A stretch of DNA of 64,000 bases, taken from positions 19,824 through 83,823 of the forward strand of contig NOWV01000258.1 in the NCBI GenBank assembly GCA_003344405.1. Reading direction: 5' to 3'. Below are positions 41,101-51,240 of the stretch, piece after piece. Under the pieces are notes generated by a model that did no database searches, was not told where the DNA came from, and saw nothing but the letters and a program-made list of their open reading frames with translations. Made by a program: the position numbers and the translations under genes. Numbering within the stretch: position 1 is the first letter of the stretch; the number at the start of each line of letters is the position of its first letter. Source of the stretch: Trichoplax sp. H2. Its lineage: Eukaryota > Placozoa > Uniplacotomia > Trichoplacea.

Positions 41101-44100
41101 AATTACAAAAAATTTGTTTGTAAAGTAACTAGAAAATCTCTACGAATATCCTGCATATTTTGGTGGGTAAAGCGTCTATATTTCCTTTAATATCCTATTT
41201 ATCTAGCCTCATTTAGTTATTCCCCAAATTTTGCTATTAAAGAAATTGAGAAAAAATCTCGACTAATTAGTCTCGCATTTTGTCGGGTAAGGTGTCTACA
41301 TTTCCTTCAGTATCCTACTCATTTAGCCTCACTGAACATTTCCGCAAAATTCTACTCATCAAATAACTAGAAAAAATCTCGACTATGTAGAATAGAATGA
41401 GGAAGGAGATTGTGCAAAGCCAAGTTATATTTTCTACGGTAATGAATGATTAAGAAACCGCGACTGTCCTATCAATTTTCTTACCTCTTGCACAACTGAA
41501 ATAGAATCCTCCATTTCCTTATATTTCCTCTTCCAATTTTCATCTGATTTCAATAAATCATCCATTTGTTGTTGGAGTACTTCCGCTTGAGCTGCTTTCT
41601 CAGTTTTCTTCTCAATTTCATCATTTAATGCAGCTACCGTTTTAAGCAAATGTTCTTGCGATTCTTGCAATGATTGCACTTTCTGCATCAATTCTTCACT
41701 GCCTTCATCAAAGGATGGTAATTTATCATAGCGACTTGCTAATCTTTCATATTTCATGGCTGTTATTTCATTGAGGAGACTATCGACATGCTGCTTTAAA
41801 TCAGCAATCATCGTATCAGGTGCACTTTCAAATTGTTCAATATAAGCTTCCATTTCGCTCATATGGCGATTTTGCTCAATTAAACACTCTTCTAATTCTT
41901 CAATCTTTTGCTGCGATTGGGCCAATTTAGCATTATGTAGATCCATTAATGAATTGTCATTATCCAATGATTCTTGATGATCTTTAGCAATTTCAAGCTG
42001 TTGTAAACGATGTTCGAGCTCTTCAATGTGATCTTTTGATTCCACTAAATGATGGATATGCCCTTTGGAGGTAAATTGATCCAATTTACTATTTAATTCT
42101 GTATTGGTTTTTTCCAACTCTTCAATTCGATGGCTTAACACTTCAATAACTTTATTGCTTGCTGCAGCACTTTCTTGATCACTTTCAGTCACGATTAAGC
42201 TTTCATCACTTTCATTTTCTAATTCTCTCATATGCTTGGTGACAATATCAATGACAGTAGCGCTATCTTCAATAAACGAATCGCGATTACGTTTCTCTAC
42301 TTCATCTTCATCACCACTTGTTTTAACACTTTCTTGCGCTTGATTTAATACTTTAATGGCATCAGCACTTTCTTGTAGTAGAGATTCACGTCGAAATCGA
42401 ACATCATCATTGTGCTCTTTTCCAGGAGCAGGACTACTCTTACGGCTCTCACTACTAAAACTGGTTGCTGAATCTTTCTCTTTTAACATTTTCTCTAAAT
42501 CTGAAATTCTTATGGATTGACTGGTAATAATTTCAGTTTGATCGGTTAATTCAGTCTCTTGTTTAGTAACTATGGACTCAATTTGTTCTTCAACAGCAAA
42601 GATACGCTGATTAGATTGCAATAATTGCTTAACTTGAACTTGTTGTGTTGCTTTTAACTCTTCTAATTCGCGTTCTAGTTGGAAAGATCGCTCTTGTGAT
42701 ACTCGCAATTTATCAACTAATGGCTCAGTTTCCGATTTATCCACATAGACATAATCCTGTACTTCTCGAGTATCAATGTTGTCCCCTTTGTTTTCCACTT
42801 TATTGCTAGCAATTAGCGATAGCTTTTCTTCCAGTAAATCTACTTTCTCTTGTAGCTCATGTAATTTTTTAGTACGATAGCGTAAAAGTAACGAATCGCG
42901 ATCATAAGCTAAATCACCAAGAGGTGGAAATTCTTGTCCATCTTGTTTCTTTTCGTCTTCCTGCGTATCGTTATCTTTGCCTTTAGCTAATATGGATTGT
43001 AATTCATCTAATCGAGCTTGAGCGAACTCTAAATCATCTCGTGCTTGGGTTAATTTTTTCGTTAATTTGGTATTCTGGCTATGCAAATGATTGGTTTTCT
43101 GTGTTGAATCATTTAATGTTCTATAGCATTCTTCTAAGACAGCAAAAAGGGAATTATCATTTGGCGATGAAACTGCACTTAATTGCTCTAATTGGTGTAT
43201 TAGACTGTCATTTTTATGGCGCAACTCTTTCAATTGTTGATTTAATTTCCTTGTCTCTGAAGTACTTTGCTCTTTCTCCATCTGAGCAATCTTTCTAGTT
43301 GCATCTTGCAAAGCACGCGTTCGCTCTTTCAGTAATTGGACAGCACCGCTTAAATCACTGCGTATAAAATGCTTGGAATCGCGCAAATCTTGCTCCAATC
43401 CAGCTTTAGAATATACCAAATTATCGATCGTTTTGGAGGCATCTTCTAATTCACGATTTTTCTCATCTAATTGTAGTTTATAAAATGATTTACTATCTAA
43501 TTTAGATAAGCTATCTTGGCTTTCCGAAATGGAGGTATCTTCATCACGGCTTGTTTCCTCAGCTAAACTTGCTTCTAGATTTTTCACTTTACGCTCAAGT
43601 AATTGTATCTTGTCGTTAGCATGCCTCAATGCTTTAGTACGGTCTCTCAAGATACGATTGGAAACGATGTCAGAATCGGATGATTTCCTCGATGCAGTTG
43701 GTGATAGATCTAATTCATCGTCGGATCCTCCAATCATTTCCTTAAATCTTCCATTTAACTCATTTAAGCGTTTACGTAATTCTTCTACTTGCATTTCAAG
43801 CAATGTTTTCTTATAGTTTAATTCATCCAAGCGACTAGCATCAAATTGCGATTTTGCACGTAATTCGGCATTTTCTTTCTGATAATGCATTAATTCTTTA
43901 TTCTTTTCATACATGACTGCCTCTTGTAGATTGTGCTCGCGATCAAGTTGTTCATTTAATTTTTTCAATTGCTGTTCAATTTTTTTCGATTTATCCTCGT
44001 GAGAGTGATGAGATAAAGCAGGCGAACTACCACCTGATCTTCTCTGCAAAGGCAAGGATGAAAAATATTTTTAAAATAAAATCGTGCCGACTTTCTAGCA

Positions 44101-47100
44101 TCTCTAGATCTATGCAATTATCCTCGTATCAATCTCTCTCTTTCTTTGAGTAGAATCTTACCTTTCTTTCGTCGCGTATATTATCAACAATGTCTTTAAT
44201 TTGCGAAATAGACCGAGGCCTTTCAGCTTCTTTTTCAACATTTTCATCATTCGTAAGACATAAAATATCAATGGCCTATCAATCCAAAAGAAAATATTTT
44301 TAATTTACTCGGTGAACATGGTAGAAATCAAGCTGTAGAGAGTTCATATCGCGGCATAACAACGCCAAATATCAAAGTTCTGATAAGTGTTATTATTTTT
44401 GACCTTTTTGGAAGCATATAATGATGCAAGAAGTGCTGATGCAGCTAATGACGACTCCATTTCTGGATCATTTGTATCTGTTTTGGGCTGTTGAATTTCT
44501 CCTTTTCTAGCAGCTACAGCATTTTGTAACTCAGAGAGATTCTATAATTGATATCAAAATTTGAGGTTAATATCACATTCAATTTCCAATGTAAAAATAT
44601 CCTCTATGCACAAATGGCGACTTGTTGCCTACTACTACAAAATAAGCATTGCAATCATACCTTGGTTACATCTTCCAGCTGATGAAGTTGCTCTTCTTTT
44701 TGCTTGTCTGTTAATTCACTAGCAGGTTGCTTTACTAGCAGTTTCTCAAGTTGTGATTTACAGACTTCCAATTCTTCGATTTCATCATTAGCTTGATCAA
44801 GAAGTTCTTGAACATCAGGACAGGAATCTAGTGCTTCGATATTTTCCAATTGAGCTTGGAATGAGGTCATATCGTCATCTGCATCACCAATTTCCTATCA
44901 TGATATTGTGCTATATTAGTGACACTATTTGATTTCTTATCCTACGGCAATAGCTAAATTCTGAATCTACATTTAGACTGAGTAGCGGATCAAAGCCTTA
45001 CATTGTTGATTTCTTCAATTTCCAATTGTATTTTGATTGCTTCTTCTTCAAGTTGTGTTCTGCGATCACTATCAGCAACAGCGCATTCTTGCATTAATAG
45101 AGATACTTTTTCTTCTAAAATATCTCTTCGCTTTTTCACCTTGTCGATGAGCTGTCATGATGTGCAACAGGCAAGAATCCATTTAATTTGAATCCAATCA
45201 GGGTATTTAATAGCTTAATATCCTTACAAGTTAATCTACTTTCCAATAATATCTAATAACATACCTCCTCTCTCATAGCTATCGCTTTAGTTAGGCATTT
45301 CTTAATTGTCTCGATAGAAATGTCTTTCAAGTTGGCAGGTACTGGTGACGACGCAGCTGTGGCAGTTTCTTTAGCTACTAATTGAGAATTTCTTCGAACA
45401 ATTAATTCTTCTACATCTTGTTGTAATTTCTCCTTGGAATTAAGGAGATCGTCGATTTTCTGTTGATAAAAGGTAATCATTCATTCGCTCAATCGATCGA
45501 TATTATGATGGCACTATTTTAGCAATTATTCTGGACTTGTAATTTTAAGCAATAACATTATTTCAAATACCTTTGCAACGCCCTGCAATTGATTTTCTTT
45601 ATTCTTAAACTCATCCTTTAAGCCTAATTGATCGGTTTCATCATGTGGGCTTTTAGCTTCAAGATCTTGCAACTCTAGCTGAAGATTTTCCTTCTCCTTT
45701 TGCAATTCGTCAACCTGGCTTCTAGCTTCTTCTAATAATTTACTTTTTTGCGATAACTCTTTCATAGTTTGATCATATTGCTGATTAGAACTTGATTTTA
45801 GATTAGTGAGTTGTTTTTCCAGTTCATTGATTTTCTAAAAGATTTACGTTAAAATAGCGTGAAATTGGATTAATATTTTTAATACTATGTTTAAAAATAA
45901 TGCGACATTGACAGGCTTTGATTTATTTTAATATTACCTCGTCAGATTGTTCAATCTTGGTTCGTATAATAGAAGAGAAATCTTCATCGACGTTCAAAGT
46001 CGATAGTCCATCATCTTGATATTTTGTCATAACACTATCGATTCCATCTTCCATTTGGGAAGTATTTTTCTGGATGTCTTCTAAAATCTGTGTAACAAGA
46101 GGCATGAATGTGTTCAAAATCAGACAACAAATCAACAAATAACTGGTTGCATAAATGTCTGCCGATACGGTTATCGATTTAATTCCTATTTTATTCAAGT
46201 GCAAGTTGTTTTAATTAAGGAACTTTTTCTTCTGCATCGGTAATGCTTGAAATCGATATTATAGCTAGCACAGATTGTTCTCCAATAGGGAGTAAGAATT
46301 TTATTAATATGCTAGAAGTACTTATGCTGGAACTTTTTTAACAAAGTCAATTCTATGCTATGTTTTTATAGTCTGCATTGCATCTACGATGAAAACAAGA
46401 CCCTGCTAAAGCCTATGCTTTCAGTACTGTACTTTAATCTATCTTCATTGATATNNNNNNNNNNNNNNNNNNNNTTGATTTATTTTAATATTACCTCGTC
46501 AGATTGTTCAATCTTGGTTCGTATAATAGAAGAGAAATCTTCATCGACGTTCAAAGTCGATAGTCCATCATCTTGATATTTTGTCATAACACTATCGATT
46601 CCATCTTCCATTTGGGAAGTATTTTTCTGGATGTCTTCTAAAATCTGTGTAACAAGAGGCATGAATGTGTTCAAAATCAGACAACAAATCAACAAATAAT
46701 TTCTTCTGCATCGGTAATGCTTGAAAATCGATATTATAGCTAGCACAGATTGTTCTCCAATAGGGAGTAAGAATTTTACTAATATGCTAGAAGTACTTAT
46801 GCTGGAACTTTTTTAACAAAGTCAATTCTATGCTATGTTTTTATAGTCTGCATTGCATCTACGATGAAAACAAGACCCTGCTAAAGCCTATGCTTTCAGT
46901 ACTGTACTTTAATCTATCTTCATTGATATCCCCATATATATTTTAAATATGCACTCTACTTGCGCTATTATCAATCATTCAGTTGATGTATAGAATTGCG
47001 ACATTACTTTTATGAAAGTACCAGCGATGACTAGAAATACTAAATAAATTAATAAAATCAATCTCTGGAAGGTCAGCTTGAATAGATCTATTTTCTATTT

Positions 47101-49436
47101 TTTAGAGCATAGAAGTAATCGTTGGAAAGATGATTAGTCATTCATTACCTTGCTAATGCTATCCGGTCGACTAGCACTTGATGCTACCGAATGAGCTTCT
47201 GTTTCTTGCAGTCGAGCATCTGACAAAGCTTGCTGTTGAGCAAAGATTAGAGAGAAAATATGAGCCAATTACCTATGGCTACAGCATTACTTGGATTATA
47301 GAGAGCAAATTTGCATATTAGGAGATCGAATAATCAACTTACCCCATCCGAGGTTGATGTTTGAAAGGAGGAATCTTGATCTTGACTTGTGGAATTACCG
47401 GTAGTAGCAATATTTTGCAAGTTGTTTTGCAATTCATCTTGGTAAGAATCAATTTCTTGCATTAACTAATGGAAAAAAAATCATGTATGAGAGCAATAAT
47501 GGAATAAATTGTCCATTACGTTATCTATTTCATGCATAGAATATATTTTAAACCCTGCTAATGGATTGTATAACAGACCTTTTATAGTAAAGTAAAATTG
47601 ACGAACAATTTAATCAGTGTATCATCGCATTGAGGAATATCTTACTTTAGCAATGGCGTCGTCATCTGTATTTCTTTCCTCCATTAACTTGTCATGTCTT
47701 TGTTGCCTTTCCATGACAAAGTTCAATCGAAGTTCCATGTCGGAATTACTATTTTTAAGTTCATCAATCATCTACGTCATAATAAAAGAAATTGAAATTG
47801 AGTCATATCACTCATCAAGAAATAGGTTGTAAGCGTATCTCAATCTAGATTGCTTATAAGACTTCCGCAAGACTGACCATACTCTTTCTTTGCAATTCTC
47901 TATTCTGGCTGTCATTTTTCTCTTTTAAATGATCTCGTTGCTTTTCTAGATCTTTAATTTTCTATCATGGTTATTTGAAATAATGCGTTTTAGCTTTCAT
48001 TAAAATGAGAAAAATAAGCTAGCGATTGTCTATATCTCATTTAAATTACCTCAGATAGATATTCTTGACCCAGTTTCGCGGATTGTTTTTCAATAATCTC
48101 TTGTAATTTTTTTCTTTCATTTTCAGTTTGTTCGATGATCTACATCAAATGAAATTAAGTTCGATGGGATTATTTTCTATAGCAATCACTAAAAATGGAA
48201 TGGACCAAAATGGATCCAAACTTTACCTTGTTAGAATCTTCTACTTGTTGTTTTAATTGTCGATTACTATCATCAACTGCAGACTATAAATAAAATGCCG
48301 TCATTGAGTGGGATGGAATAAAGCCATGCATAAATATAAATAAACTATAGTAACGCTTATAGCTACTCAAGCTTACCTTTTCTTGTTGCAGTTTTCGATA
48401 TTGGCGTTTTAATTTCTTCTCGTTCTGAACCAGTTGATCGATTTTCTTATTGAATAAGGAAAATAGATATGAGTTGATGTTATATAGGTTGTAATATAAA
48501 ATTCTAGGCTAAGTTGGAATATTTTAGATGTAGCAAATATATATTGTAATGACTTACTTGTTTAGCTTCGTCGAAAGTTTCTACTTCAACGGTAACTTCT
48601 TCATCAGTCTGAACAGAAAAGGAGTCAAGAGAAAGGAGTGAGCACTTTTAAGCCTTATTACTCTTTTCAAAACTGACGAGCACTGTTTTAAGCTATACCA
48701 TTCTTTTTTTAAATTACAACACTCCGTTAAGTACTAATTACTACCAATTTTAAGCTATTTCATTCTTTTAAATCATGATAAGTAGTATTTTTTTACGCTC
48801 CACCATATGCTTCGTTTAAGGCAAGATGAGAAATAATATATATCATTCTTTTTTAAATTATGATGGCTAGTATTTTTATGCTATATCACTTCAAGTCAAG
48901 ATGAAAAATACTCTTAATCTATATCCTACTTCTAAGATAAGATGGGAATTCTCTTTAAGCTACAGTAGTATTTTTAAGCAATGATGAGTAGCATTTTTAA
49001 ACTACATTATTTTAAAGTCATGATGAGTGCTACTTTTAAGTTTAATCCTTCTTTTTTAAGTCAAGATGAGAAATATCTTTAAGCTACTGTATATCCTTCT
49101 TGTAAGACAAGAAGAGAAACATCTTTAAGCTATATCACACTTTAAAGTAAAGAAGAAGAATATTTTAAGCTATTTCATACTCTGGAAGAATGATTAGTAA
49201 TGCGTTATAGTCTTACCGAATCATCTAAGACCAATGGTTCATCGAGATCCATTCCTTCCTAATTTATTAAATGATATCAAATTGCGTTAATAACCTATAT
49301 TCCATCTAATGGAATTGCTATTACAAACAATTAAAATAAAAAAGTGCAAGAAATTTTGCAGCCCAATTCTAACATCTTTAATTGTTTCTTCGCCTTTTAT
49401 TTCGTAACGATTGGAATCTAAAGTTTTGGACTCCAT
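24408..49436 (-). CDS. Giant coiled-coil RIM-binding-protein-like gene, about 34 exons, about 5,570 aa
   Basis: In gene order the exons are 49374-49436 (ATG), 49217-49258, 48558-48608, 48377-48445, 48227-48283, 48050-48139, 47878-47961, 47646-47771, 47343-47465, 47149-47232, 46495-46644 (suspected duplicate of 45938-46087), 45571-45834, 45265-45459, 45002-45151, 44661-44894, 44404-44541, 44162-44275, 41485-44043, 37483-40827, 37040-37150, 35436-35732, 35201-35320, 34879-35064, 34414-34626, 33452-33769, 33096-33383, 32770-33006, 32557-32649, 28459-32325, 28246-28371, 27556-28110, 26965-27441, 26663-26842 and 24408-26114 (TAG). All have AC...CT borders on the plus strand, that is GT/AG on the minus. 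Lengths are multiples of three, so introns are phase 0; 32557-32649 and the following acceptor have an alternative reading. The product is almost entirely heptad-like coiled coil ending in SH3-FN3-SH3-SH3, the order found in RIM-BPs, which scaffold calcium channels and RIM at secretory release sites. Known RIM-BPs are roughly 1,000-1,900 residues. That the coiled coil and SH3 parts are one gene is inferred from continuous in-phase joins. The start exon is the least certain part, because its donor GTTAGA is weak. Confidence 0.7.
26178..26560. repeat. Intronic minisatellite, about 61-bp unit, 5-6 copies
   Basis: Each unit carries AATTTGGCTTTTATAA..TAT, TTCATATAGACTAGTTAGA and GAGAGCTTG.A..TCCTACT, increasingly diverged toward 26560. 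It lies inside the last intron of the giant gene. Confidence 0.8.
26663..28371 (-). CDS. Four exons before the SH3 module (coiled coil and linker) of the RIM-BP-like gene
   Basis: In gene order: 28246-28371 (42 aa), 27556-28110 (185 aa), 26965-27441 (159 aa) and 26663-26842 (60 aa), all phase 0. The first begins LEKKAPEPIYNPTMDE and ends in a Leu-Arg-Asp-Glu helix. The second starts at an ATG, but its acceptor TATTAG directly precedes it, so Met is an internal residue. The second and third are Glu/Leu/Gln-rich heptad coils. The 60-residue exon turns to a Ser/Asn-rich, uncoiled linker (KKSNGNNGSQ) leading to the SH3 exon. For the 159-residue exon an alternative acceptor (TTTCAG, removing the first 9 residues) keeps the frame. 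Confidence 0.82.
28459..32333 (-). CDS. Large coiled-coil exon (about 1,290 aa) of the RIM-BP-like gene
   Basis: The exon opens with a Ser/Thr/Asp-rich, probably disordered stretch (about 180 residues), followed by roughly 750 residues of coiled coil broken by a Ser/Gly linker (SGPSSGSGNSSGSDD). After that comes an acidic low-complexity region with four QTL peptide repeats (28911-29085) and a final short helix. The donor is AAG/GTAAAC at 28458. Two acceptors fit: one giving a start at 32325 (phase 0) and one at 32333 (phase 1 from the previous exon). Upstream of that the open frame runs into intron repeats, so its apparent hydrophobic start is not protein. Confidence 0.85.
28911..29085 (-). 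repeat. 51-nt coding repeat encoding E(C/Y)QTL peptides
   Basis: About three and a half in-frame 17-residue units, each with Glu-(Cys/Tyr/Ala)-Gln-Thr-Leu followed by a proline and a Lys/Arg-Ile/Met-Glu-Ala helix turn. DNA of the units is still similar, so the expansion is fairly recent. The spacing of Gln-Thr motifs resembles multivalent LC8-type linear motifs, although the residue before Gln is not the preferred Thr/Val/Ile. Confidence 0.75.
32375..32525. repeat. Intronic low-complexity repeat (AGCAAAGCAAGCTG)
   Basis: GCAAAGCAAGCTGAGC-type units of about 10-15 bases repeat roughly ten times. The purine-rich strand is plus; read on the minus strand it gives a false Leu/Cys/Ala-rich hydrophobic frame. 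It is inside an intron of the giant gene. Confidence 0.8.
32557..37150 (-). CDS. Nine modular coiled-coil exons of the RIM-BP-like gene
   Basis: In gene order: 37040-37150 (37 aa), 35436-35732 (99), 35201-35320 (40), 34879-35064 (62), 34414-34626 (71), 33452-33769 (106), 33096-33383 (96), 32770-33006 (79) and 32557-32649 (31). Several exons share a beginning (FTYYQ, FQELE, FAFFQ, FAYYQ, FYQAM), and the upstream 1,115-aa exon begins LSFMQ. Most of the longer ones also share an end, a helix of the form L..RI.ELE..E..L...I..LEESLK directly at the donor. This points to internal exon duplication. The last exon can be read in two frames: 32557-32649 in phase 0 (basic, ending MKLNGVK) or 32557-32644 ending in phase 1 (YEYFINPTSIQTSSTQTPAG). 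Each has a matching downstream acceptor. The second looks more protein-like; the first keeps the phase-0 rule. Confidence 0.8.
33783..34400. repeat. Intronic tandem array, alternating units of about 60-90 bp
   Basis: Units carry AATATTAGTTTATACTTATA, GAAGTAGAATCAACTTACT and CAACTATTCAACTAGTGAGT, then AAAGTAATAACAG; shorter units lack the third block. About nine copies fill nearly the whole intron. The last unit ends within about 15 bases of the donor of exon 34414-34626. Confidence 0.85.
35733..37039. other. Long intron of the giant gene, no exon seen
   Basis: I see no in-phase exon with both splice sites in these 1.3 kb. From about 36290 to 36640 phrases such as AATAAAGT.TT...AATT and CAT.ATAAAATG recur, which may be a decayed tandem repeat. 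Confidence 0.55.
37483..40827 (-). CDS. Largest single block: 1,115-aa coiled-coil exon of the RIM-BP-like gene
   Basis: Acceptor TTCCAG before LSFMQYNNN, donor GTCAAG/GTAAAT, exactly 1,115 codons. Heptad-rich helix runs through nearly the whole exon. Breaks are a Ser/Arg/Pro linker near the start (PTSAELSPRDRSLSEESS, possible phosphorylation region) and a Gly/Ser linker (GKGSSFGSDQSQSDE). About two thirds in, three units of about 31 residues of the type K.(N/D)EL.(D/N)Q(S/T)SL..S repeat. The C-terminal end reads LNKRIEELETKEATLKNEL and then SSVEESVK, the best match to the exon-end consensus of the smaller modules. There is no enzymatic motif; by composition it is a spacer or scaffold rod. 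Confidence 0.88.
40828..41484. other. Intron between the two largest coiled-coil exons
   Basis: No exon is seen. The part nearest the upstream exon is the tandem repeat 41131-41385. Confidence 0.7.
41131..41385. repeat. Intronic direct repeat, period about 119 bp, two full copies plus a partial
   Basis: The block AGAAAA.ATCTC.AC...GCAT.TTG.(G/C)GGGTAA.G.GTCTA.ATTTCCTT recurs at 41131 and 41250, with a third start at 41369. Copies are roughly three quarters identical. Confidence 0.8.
41485..44043 (-). CDS. 853-aa coiled-coil exon of the RIM-BP-like gene
   Basis: Acceptor CTTTGCAG before RRSGGSSPALS, donor CAAGAG/GTAAGA. After a short Ser/His-rich lead, the exon is coiled coil with three Ser/Asp-rich breaks: near GGSDDELDLSPTASRKSSDSD, near TSRDEDTSISESQDS, and near SSESRKSSPAPGKE. 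A motif L..RT.AL..A..KI...E appears twice about 110 residues apart (RDRTKALRHANDKIQLLE and KERTRALQDATRKIAQME), suggesting internal duplication. The Ser clusters, followed by acidic residues, look like casein-kinase-type sites, which is an inference. Confidence 0.88.
44162..49436 (-). CDS. Seventeen small N-terminal exons of the RIM-BP-like gene
   Basis: Exon lengths in residues, in gene order: 21, 14, 17, 23, 19, 30, 28, 42, 41, 28, 50 (present twice in the assembly), 88, 65, 50, 78, 46, 38. All joins are phase 0 with GT/AG. The predicted start MESKTLDSNRYEIKGEE is followed by an acidic segment (EGMDLDEPLVLDDS, then TDEEVTVEVETFDE), then basic/acidic coil (KIDQLVQNEKKLKRQYRKL). Exons of 41 and 28 residues are Ser/Thr/Gln-rich and probably uncoiled. 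The first exon is the weakest call: the sequence TATAG lies just before the ATG (5'UTR acceptor) and its donor is GTTAGA. An upstream exon cannot be excluded. Confidence 0.72.
45918..46929. repeat. Near-identical duplication meeting exactly at an N gap
   Basis: 45918-46454 and 46475-46929 are the same sequence. They differ by an indel of about 83 bases (present in the first copy, after AACAAATAA), one extra A, and one T/C change. The first copy ends where the N run begins and the second begins where it ends. Each copy contains the same 50-residue exon (45938-46087 and 46495-46644). The pattern is that of two haplotypes laid end to end by the assembler. Confidence 0.9.
46455..46474. other. Assembly gap, 20 N
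   Basis: A run of exactly 20 N at the join of the two duplicate copies; a fixed-length placeholder, not a measured size. Confidence 0.99.
48630..49200. repeat. Intronic minisatellite, about 48-bp unit, about ten diverged copies
   Basis: TTTTAAGCTATATCATTCTTTTTAAA followed by a TGATGAG.AGTAT block recurs through the second intron of the giant gene, with later copies reading AAGACAAGATGAGAAATATCTTTAAGCTA. Confidence 0.75.
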
Positions 49437-50579
49437 TTCTATAAAGTAAATTAAAGTAATTTATTATATATTTGTTAGTCAAAAAATTTGAAATCTAAAA
49501 ATATCAATGAAAATGGATAATCTTTCTAAGGTGTTTAAAAAGACTGATTTGTCTTAGAATCAATTTAATTATGGCAAAATTGAGCAAAGAACTCTGAGCA
49601 TAAGAGTAGAGTTATTTTATAGTAACTTTTACACGTTTAATGAAAACATTTTGGCTTGATCAGTATTCATTTACTCGTGCGATGGCTTTCAAAATAAAAG
49701 CCATTCCTTAATTACATTATTTTCTAATTGCATTTATTAACCTACTAAAATAAATAAGACTTGACTATCGCTCTATTTGTAGCCGATATCCTATCTTAAG
49801 CATTTCCTAGTTGTTGAAAGCATTATTTTTAATCAAAATAGACTTATAGATGAGTCGAAGTTACGCTAGTTTACCATCTTGAACTCGATTTATCTAGCTC
49901 AAACTTATTCAATTCTACTAGAAATTCGAGTTTACCTTGTCTTCTGACCGTTTCTTCTAGCGATTTTTAATCACTTCAATAAAATTTAAAATCTTTGCAA
50001 CTTAAAATATTTGGCCCAGTCTTTCTTTCTTTCTACCCATTCGCATTCTAAATGGAAGGAAATATCAATCAGATTATTCCAAAGCTGTCATAATTGTCTG
50101 AATCCAATCTAATGTTTGCTCTTATTATTTTTCTAGTTAGACAATTCTTTTTCAAAACAGCCATTATCGAGACGAAAGAAATAGATTTTCTGTCAAATTA
50201 TGGTTTACGAAAGATTGAATTGGCTGTCATTGATGTCAATCGTTGTTGATCATTAATAGTCGAAATATTGGACTGTAAGCAATAATATTTGACCAAAAAA
50301 CAGTCTAACAAAGCTTCTTTAAAAGGCATGGCATATACTATTTTCGTAAGGAGACAGCGAGAGCGGAAAAAAGATGACGAAGATGTTGATCTAACATTAA
50401 CCCTTTAGGTTCACAATCCAATAACTCGAAATTGGGGTCATTATAACGGAGTAAATCTTTAACGTGGCCTATCGATTAAGTATAGCAGGCTATTCTATTT
50501 CCTAGTGATATTCTACTTCATGTTACTACTATAATTTTACTGTAATCATTGCAGTTGTTATTCTTATTCTTGTTAATAA

Positions 50580-51240
50580 GAAAAGTCAAGATGTTGATGA
50601 ACTAATTGCTTACTGAAGGAAAATCATTTCCAATTATTTGCTATGGATAGTTCTAGTCAGAAAGTGGTGGTCGACGATTAATTCTGTAGTTTCAAGATTC
50701 AACTCTATCTATCAGGTTGATTTGGCCTATTTTAGGCCCAAGCGATAGCTGGTTAATAAAGTACCTTTAAGTGGCCTGCTTAAGCTGATAGAAATTAGCA
50801 ATAAAGAATTAATTACTAATGTAATTTCCAATTTCATCACCAGTTGTCAACAATTGTCTAAATTGGCCTTAAAGTAATTATTTTCCCAGCTACAGTCGTA
50901 TAATTAGTTTAAGATTCAATGGCGTTGTTACGGTTAATCTGGCATTAACCCTAACATTGTTATGGCCAAGATTCAACAGTATGTATAAAGTTGATTGAGA
51001 TTATATAGTTTGCTTGAACTGATCCAATTAGCAATTGCAAAGAATTACTTGCTAATAATAATTTCCTACTGAATCAGTAGCTATTCTGATCGACTTAAAC
51101 GAAATCCTTTTCTTATTCCATCATTGCAAATAATTAGTCTAGGATTGCATGCTTGATCTGATAGAATTAGCAATATAGTAGAATTACTTGCTACTTGTTT
51201 AGCCATAGCTTTATTTTTGGCTATCCATTAAGATTCAATG
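50580..51240. repeat. Diverged tandem repeat, three units of about 140-270 bp
   Basis: AGCAAT...AA.GAATTA.TTGCTA recurs at about 50795, 51031 and 51169, each preceded by GCTT.A.CTGAT. AAGATTCAA blocks recur near 50695, 50911, 50968 and 51229. Confidence 0.6.

Noticed and set aside
46355-46576. Plus-strand frame crossing the N gap
   Set aside because: It reads through N's and is antisense to a supported exon.
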